Origin: an uncultured Chthoniobacterales bacterium
GTDB lineage: Bacteria; Verrucomicrobiota; Verrucomicrobiia; Chthoniobacterales; UBA10450
Direction of reading: 5' to 3'
Length of the DNA: 7,384 bases
Assembly (NCBI GenBank): GCA_955652155.1
Contig: CATPAT010000051.1
Span: forward strand, 1 to 7,384
The position numbers and the translations under genes are program-made. The notes beneath the pieces are model-generated. The model saw only the letters and a list, made by a program, of their open reading frames with translations, had not been told where the DNA came from and ran no database searches. Below are positions 5,248-7,384 of the stretch, in pieces. The number at the start of each line of letters is the position of its first letter. The stretch's first letter is position 1.

Positions 5248-6444
5248 TCAACTAATCGCGCCGAACGCCAGACCTAAGCCGTATGTCACCGCGGCTTCGA
5301 TTACGCCGACGATTGTCATTTCCAATCCCGACGCCCACCAGGAGCGCAGCGTGATCAGCGATTTTACTGCGCCGACCGCGAAATGCGCGACGATGCTGAT
5401 CGCAAAAGCCCAAACAACAGCCGCGATTCCGCTCATGAAGAAAAAAGGGACAATCGGAATGAACGCGCCGATTGCAGTGGAAATTGCCGCCGAAGCGGAA
5501 GATTTCCACGGCGACGGAAAACGGTGCTCGGAGAGTCCAAGTTCGCTCTGCGCCATCGCTTGCACGAGCTGATCCGGATTTTCGCCCAATCGTTCGGCCA
5601 TGCGTTGCGCTTCTTCCGGACTGAATCCCTGGAGTTGATAGAAGAGCGACATTTCCTCGATCTCTTCTTCGGGGTTTTCTTCGACCTCGGCTTTTTCGCG
5701 TGCAATCTCCGCTTCGTAGACTTCGGCTTCGCTTTTAACCGCGAGATAAGCGCCTGCGCCCATCGATAGACTCGAGGCGATCATTCCGGCGAGGCCTGAA
5801 ATCAAAATATAGTGTTGCTGGTTGTTGGTCGCTCCGGCGACGCCTGAAACAATTCCAAACACTGCGCCGAGCCCGTCGTTCACGCCATAAATTGCGTCCG
5901 CCACCCAACTGCCACCGCGCCCGTGCCAGCGTTCGCGCTTTAAAATGGTGTCCAGCACCGTGCGAGGTCCGAGTTGCGGCACCATCGTCTGGAGCGCGCG
6001 CGCATGTGCTTTTTCTTCGACCGCGCTCTCGCGGAGGAAATCTTTCACATCATGTTCGCCGGCGAGAACGCGCTCTCGCTGATCGCGAAACGCAGCTTCA
6101 TGTTTTTCTTCAGCTGCTTCCATTCGGCGAATCGTGATCTCGGTTCCGAGCGCACGGTCCAACCATTGTCGTAAACGTCGCCCGAACGAGTCGGGAATCG
6201 TCGGAATGGGCTCGCCGAGATCGGCCAGTTTTTCTGCCCAGCGTTGCGCATGACGTTCCTCGGCTTCCGCCATGCGAAGAAGAATTCCTTTGCGCTTTTC
6301 ATCAGTCTCGCGTGCGGCGAGCTCGCGATACACCTGAGCGGTCTCCACTTCCGCGCGCCAGTTGCGCTTCACCACTTCGACCGTCTCGTGCCTGCCCGCC
6401 GTAGCTTCGGCGGAGGCGGGTCGATCTTGTGGGCTGTCGGCCAT
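5248..6444 (-). CDS. mbfA: MbfA: ferritin-like/VIT1 fusion, membrane iron exporter
   Basis: This 398-residue protein joins an N-terminal ferritin-like (erythrin) four-helix domain, about residues 22-165, to a VIT1/CCC1 membrane domain, about 178-398. The diiron ligands expected for rubrerythrin-type sites are present: Glu in AEVETAQ (32/34), E62-x-x-H65, E112-x-x-H115 and E144-x-x-H147. The membrane part has about five hydrophobic helices (near 185-205, 213-233, 317-337, 339-360 and 372-396), the motif DGLGAVFGIVSGV, and an acidic cytoplasmic segment (about 240-300, Glu-rich) expected to collect metal. In alphaproteobacteria MbfA exports iron and protects against peroxide; the same role is inferred here. 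Residues 8-18 are encoded by a palindromic repeat. No Shine-Dalgarno is seen, and a promoter-like -10 abuts the start, suggesting a leaderless message. Confidence 0.9.
   Translation of the reverse strand: MADSPQDRPASAEATAGRHETVEVVKRNWRAEVETAQVYRELAARETDEKRKGILLRMAEAEERHAQRWAEKLADLGEPIPTIPDSFGRRLRQWLDRALGTEITIRRMEAAEEKHEAAFRDQRERVLAGEHDVKDFLRESAVEEKAHARALQTMVPQLGPRTVLDTILKRERWHGRGGSWVADAIYGVNDGLGAVFGIVSGVAGATNNQQHYILISGLAGMIASSLSMGAGAYLAVKSEAEVYEAEIAREKAEVEENPEEEIEEMSLFYQLQGFSPEEAQRMAERLGENPDQLVQAMAQSELGLSEHRFPSPWKSSASAAISTAIGAFIPIVPFFFMSGIAAVVWAFAISIVAHFAVGAVKSLITLRSWWASGLEMTIVGVIEAAVTYGLGLAFGAIS
6391..6421. repeat. GC-rich palindromic repeat translated inside mbfA
   Basis: CCGCCG (6396-6401) and CGGCGG (6408-6413) form a 6-bp stem around TAGCTT. 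The outer CCCGCC (6395-6400) can alternatively pair with GGCGGG (6415-6420). I recall near-identical copies scattered in Verrucomicrobiota and some candidate-phylum genomes. Read on the minus strand it encodes RPASAEATAGR in frame, before the ferritin-like domain begins. Confidence 0.6.
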
Positions 6445-6449
6445 GCCGA

Positions 6450-6478
6450 ATTAAAACCTATGGAACGGCGGCTTCCAA
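6450..6478 (-). promoter_or_regulatory. Candidate leaderless promoter of mbfA
   Basis: On the minus strand TTGGAA (6478-6473), a 17-nt spacer and TTTAAT (6455-6450; 5 of 6) are followed by only TCGGC before ATG 6444. Transcription would start at or next to the ATG, which fits the absence of a Shine-Dalgarno. The -35 lies in the short palindrome at 6468-6483. Predicted from sequence only. Confidence 0.4.
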
Positions 6479-6522
6479 GCTGCGGATTAAAGCAGTTAGT
6501 TGTCTACCGCGAGTCTGACACG

Positions 6523-6549
6523 CCCTCTCCTCCTCGATTGAGGAGAGGG
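6523..6549. repeat. Palindromic half-element A, 10-bp stem
   Basis: CCCTCTCCTC (6523-6532) pairs perfectly with GAGGAGAGGG (6540-6549), loop CTCGATT. It is followed by GAGGGTGAG-like sequence, the usual right end of the CCCTCACC...CTCTCCC repeat type also seen at 4157-4230. Confidence 0.7.
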
Positions 6550-6616
6550 GAGGGTGAGCAGTCGAATGCGGACGGTTTGGGACGTTAGGCCACCAGAAAC
6601 AATCCCTCACCTTGGT

Positions 6617-6641
6617 CCTCTCCCTTTGCGAAAGGGAGAGG
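6617..6641. repeat. Palindromic half-element B, 11-bp stem
   Basis: CCTCTCCCTTT (6617-6627) pairs perfectly with AAAGGGAGAGG (6631-6641) around GCG, the most stable hairpin in the window. It is preceded by CCCTCACC (6604-6611), the typical left end of the repeat type. It lies 33 bp beyond the EamA-family stop and could shield that mRNA's 3' end. Confidence 0.7.
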
Positions 6642-6674
6642 CGAAAACTTGATGGCACGCGTGCTCCCTCAGAT

Positions 6675-7384
6675 TCATCGCCCGCACTCAGTCTCGATCG
6701 CGGCCGTGATCGGCGGCAGCGTTTTCGCCTTAAGCTGTTGGATTGTAATAATGAGGGCGACTGAACCGATGATCAATGCCGCAGCGAGCAACGTGCGCAA
6801 CGTTACCGCTTCATGGGCGAACAAGGCACCGAGCAAAACGGCAACGATCGGATTGACATAGGCGTAGGTCGCCACTTTTGCCGGATCGCAATGGCGCAGC
6901 AGCCAAAAGTAAGCGGTATAACCGACGATCGCGCCGATTAACACGAGATAAGCGAACGCGCCTAGGGACAAAGTCGTAATATTGCCCGGATGGAATTTTT
7001 TTGATTCACCGGCAAACAATCCGACCAGCATCAAAAGGAGACCACCGCAGAACATTTGTTGGGCAGCGCCCAGAAATGGCGACGTGGCATGCTTTACGGT
7101 GCGCGAATAAAGCGAACCCGCCGACCAGATGAACGACGACAAGAGCAAGATCGACATCCCAATCGCGGGATGACCACTGCCGGAAAGTCGTAATGCGGGA
7201 CCCAACAGAATCGCGACGCCCAGAAGTCCGCCGGCCAGTCCGACCCAAACAATTGGTGTCGGACGTGGAGTCATGCCGGACAACCAACCGAGCAAAGTGA
7301 TATAAATCGGGACAGTCGCGACAATCAGACTGGCGAGCCCCGATTCGATAAACTTTTCCGAGAGCGTTACGCCGCCGTTTCCGC
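6675..7384 (-). CDS. EamA/DMT-family transporter, C-terminal part (runs off the window)
   Basis: The reading frame is open to the right edge, so the start is outside the window; 235 residues are visible and perhaps 60-75 are missing. TTG 7295 is not needed as a start, because the codons before it read GNGGVTLSEKFIESGLASLI and VATVPIYITLLGW, a conserved part of the first EamA domain. About seven further hydrophobic helices follow. The closing block AYVNPIVAVLLGALFAHEAV is the hallmark of the second EamA domain. The family are drug/metabolite transporter superfamily inner-membrane exporters of ten helices. This one is nearest in style to YedA-like members, but the substrate cannot be read from sequence. 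The tail after the last helix (QQLKAKTLPPITAAIETECGR, about 20 residues) is polar and cytoplasmic. Confidence 0.9.
   Translation of the reverse strand, partial: GNGGVTLSEKFIESGLASLIVATVPIYITLLGWLSGMTPRPTPIVWVGLAGGLLGVAILLGPALRLSGSGHPAIGMSILLLSSFIWSAGSLYSRTVKHATSPFLGAAQQMFCGGLLLMLVGLFAGESKKFHPGNITTLSLGAFAYLVLIGAIVGYTAYFWLLRHCDPAKVATYAYVNPIVAVLLGALFAHEAVTLRTLLAAALIIGSVALIITIQQLKAKTLPPITAAIETECGR

Larger units (their letters stand above)
6445..6674. other. Repeat-filled gap between the EamA-family and mbfA genes
   Basis: The 230 bp hold no credible gene. From left to right they contain the candidate mbfA promoter, a short imperfect palindrome GCGGCTT-CC-AAGCTGC (6468-6483) resembling another dispersed repeat, and two strong hairpins (6523-6549 and 6617-6641) described separately. 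Neither hairpin has a T-tract on the minus strand. Confidence 0.6.

Noticed and set aside
5108..5572. Plus-strand frame antisense to the mbfA 3' end
   Set aside because: The membrane domain on the other strand is clearly real; this frame has no ribosome binding site and no recognisable product.
6617..6641. Intrinsic terminator of the EamA-family gene
   Set aside because: The stem is strong but no T-tract follows on the minus strand, and its sequence belongs to a repeat family. It may protect RNA but is not a standard terminator.
1..7384. CRISPR array, insertion sequence or integrase
   Set aside because: No regularly spaced repeats and no transposase or recombinase motifs on either strand.

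Overview
The window looks like chromosomal DNA of a soil-type, moderately GC-rich Gram-negative bacterium. Verrucomicrobiota is my best guess. That guess rests on three things: a signal-peptide-rich gene set (Asp-box propeller and LolA-like protein), sparse Shine-Dalgarno sequences, and several GC-rich palindromic repeats of a kind I recall from soil Verrucomicrobiota. It is an inference from style, not a database match.

Layout, left to right. Positions 1-308 hold no gene I can defend, only one short coding-like frame (15-233) and a 12-bp tandem duplication. Positions 309-418, read on the minus strand, are the most unusual part. A promoter-like pair (TTGATG, 17-nt spacer, AATAAT) leads into the 5' half of a tRNA-Ala(CGC). 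The tRNA breaks in the anticodon stem and runs into a three-part hairpin followed by six T residues. From about 469 the plus strand carries an extended -10 promoter, a perfect Shine-Dalgarno and a small secreted protein of unknown function (543-965).

All remaining genes are on the minus strand. Read in the direction of transcription (right to left) they are: the C-terminal 235 residues of an EamA/DMT-family transporter (6675 to the window edge); MbfA, a ferritin-like diiron domain fused to a VIT1/CCC1 membrane domain for iron export (5248-6444); a periplasmic LolA-like protein (4288-5046); and a very large exported Asp-box (BNR/sortilin-like) beta-propeller protein (987-4163). The last two are close together and in the same direction, so they probably form an operon acting in the cell envelope. 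The propeller gene converges on the small secreted-protein gene with a 21-bp gap.

Palindromic repeats sit at three minus-strand gene boundaries or starts. One lies between the LolA-like and propeller genes and supplies the apparent ribosome binding site and start codon of the propeller gene. One is translated in frame in the N-terminus of MbfA. Two half-elements lie between the EamA and MbfA genes. The tRNA-half/hairpin unit is the best candidate for something undescribed; the repeat that donates a translation start is second.
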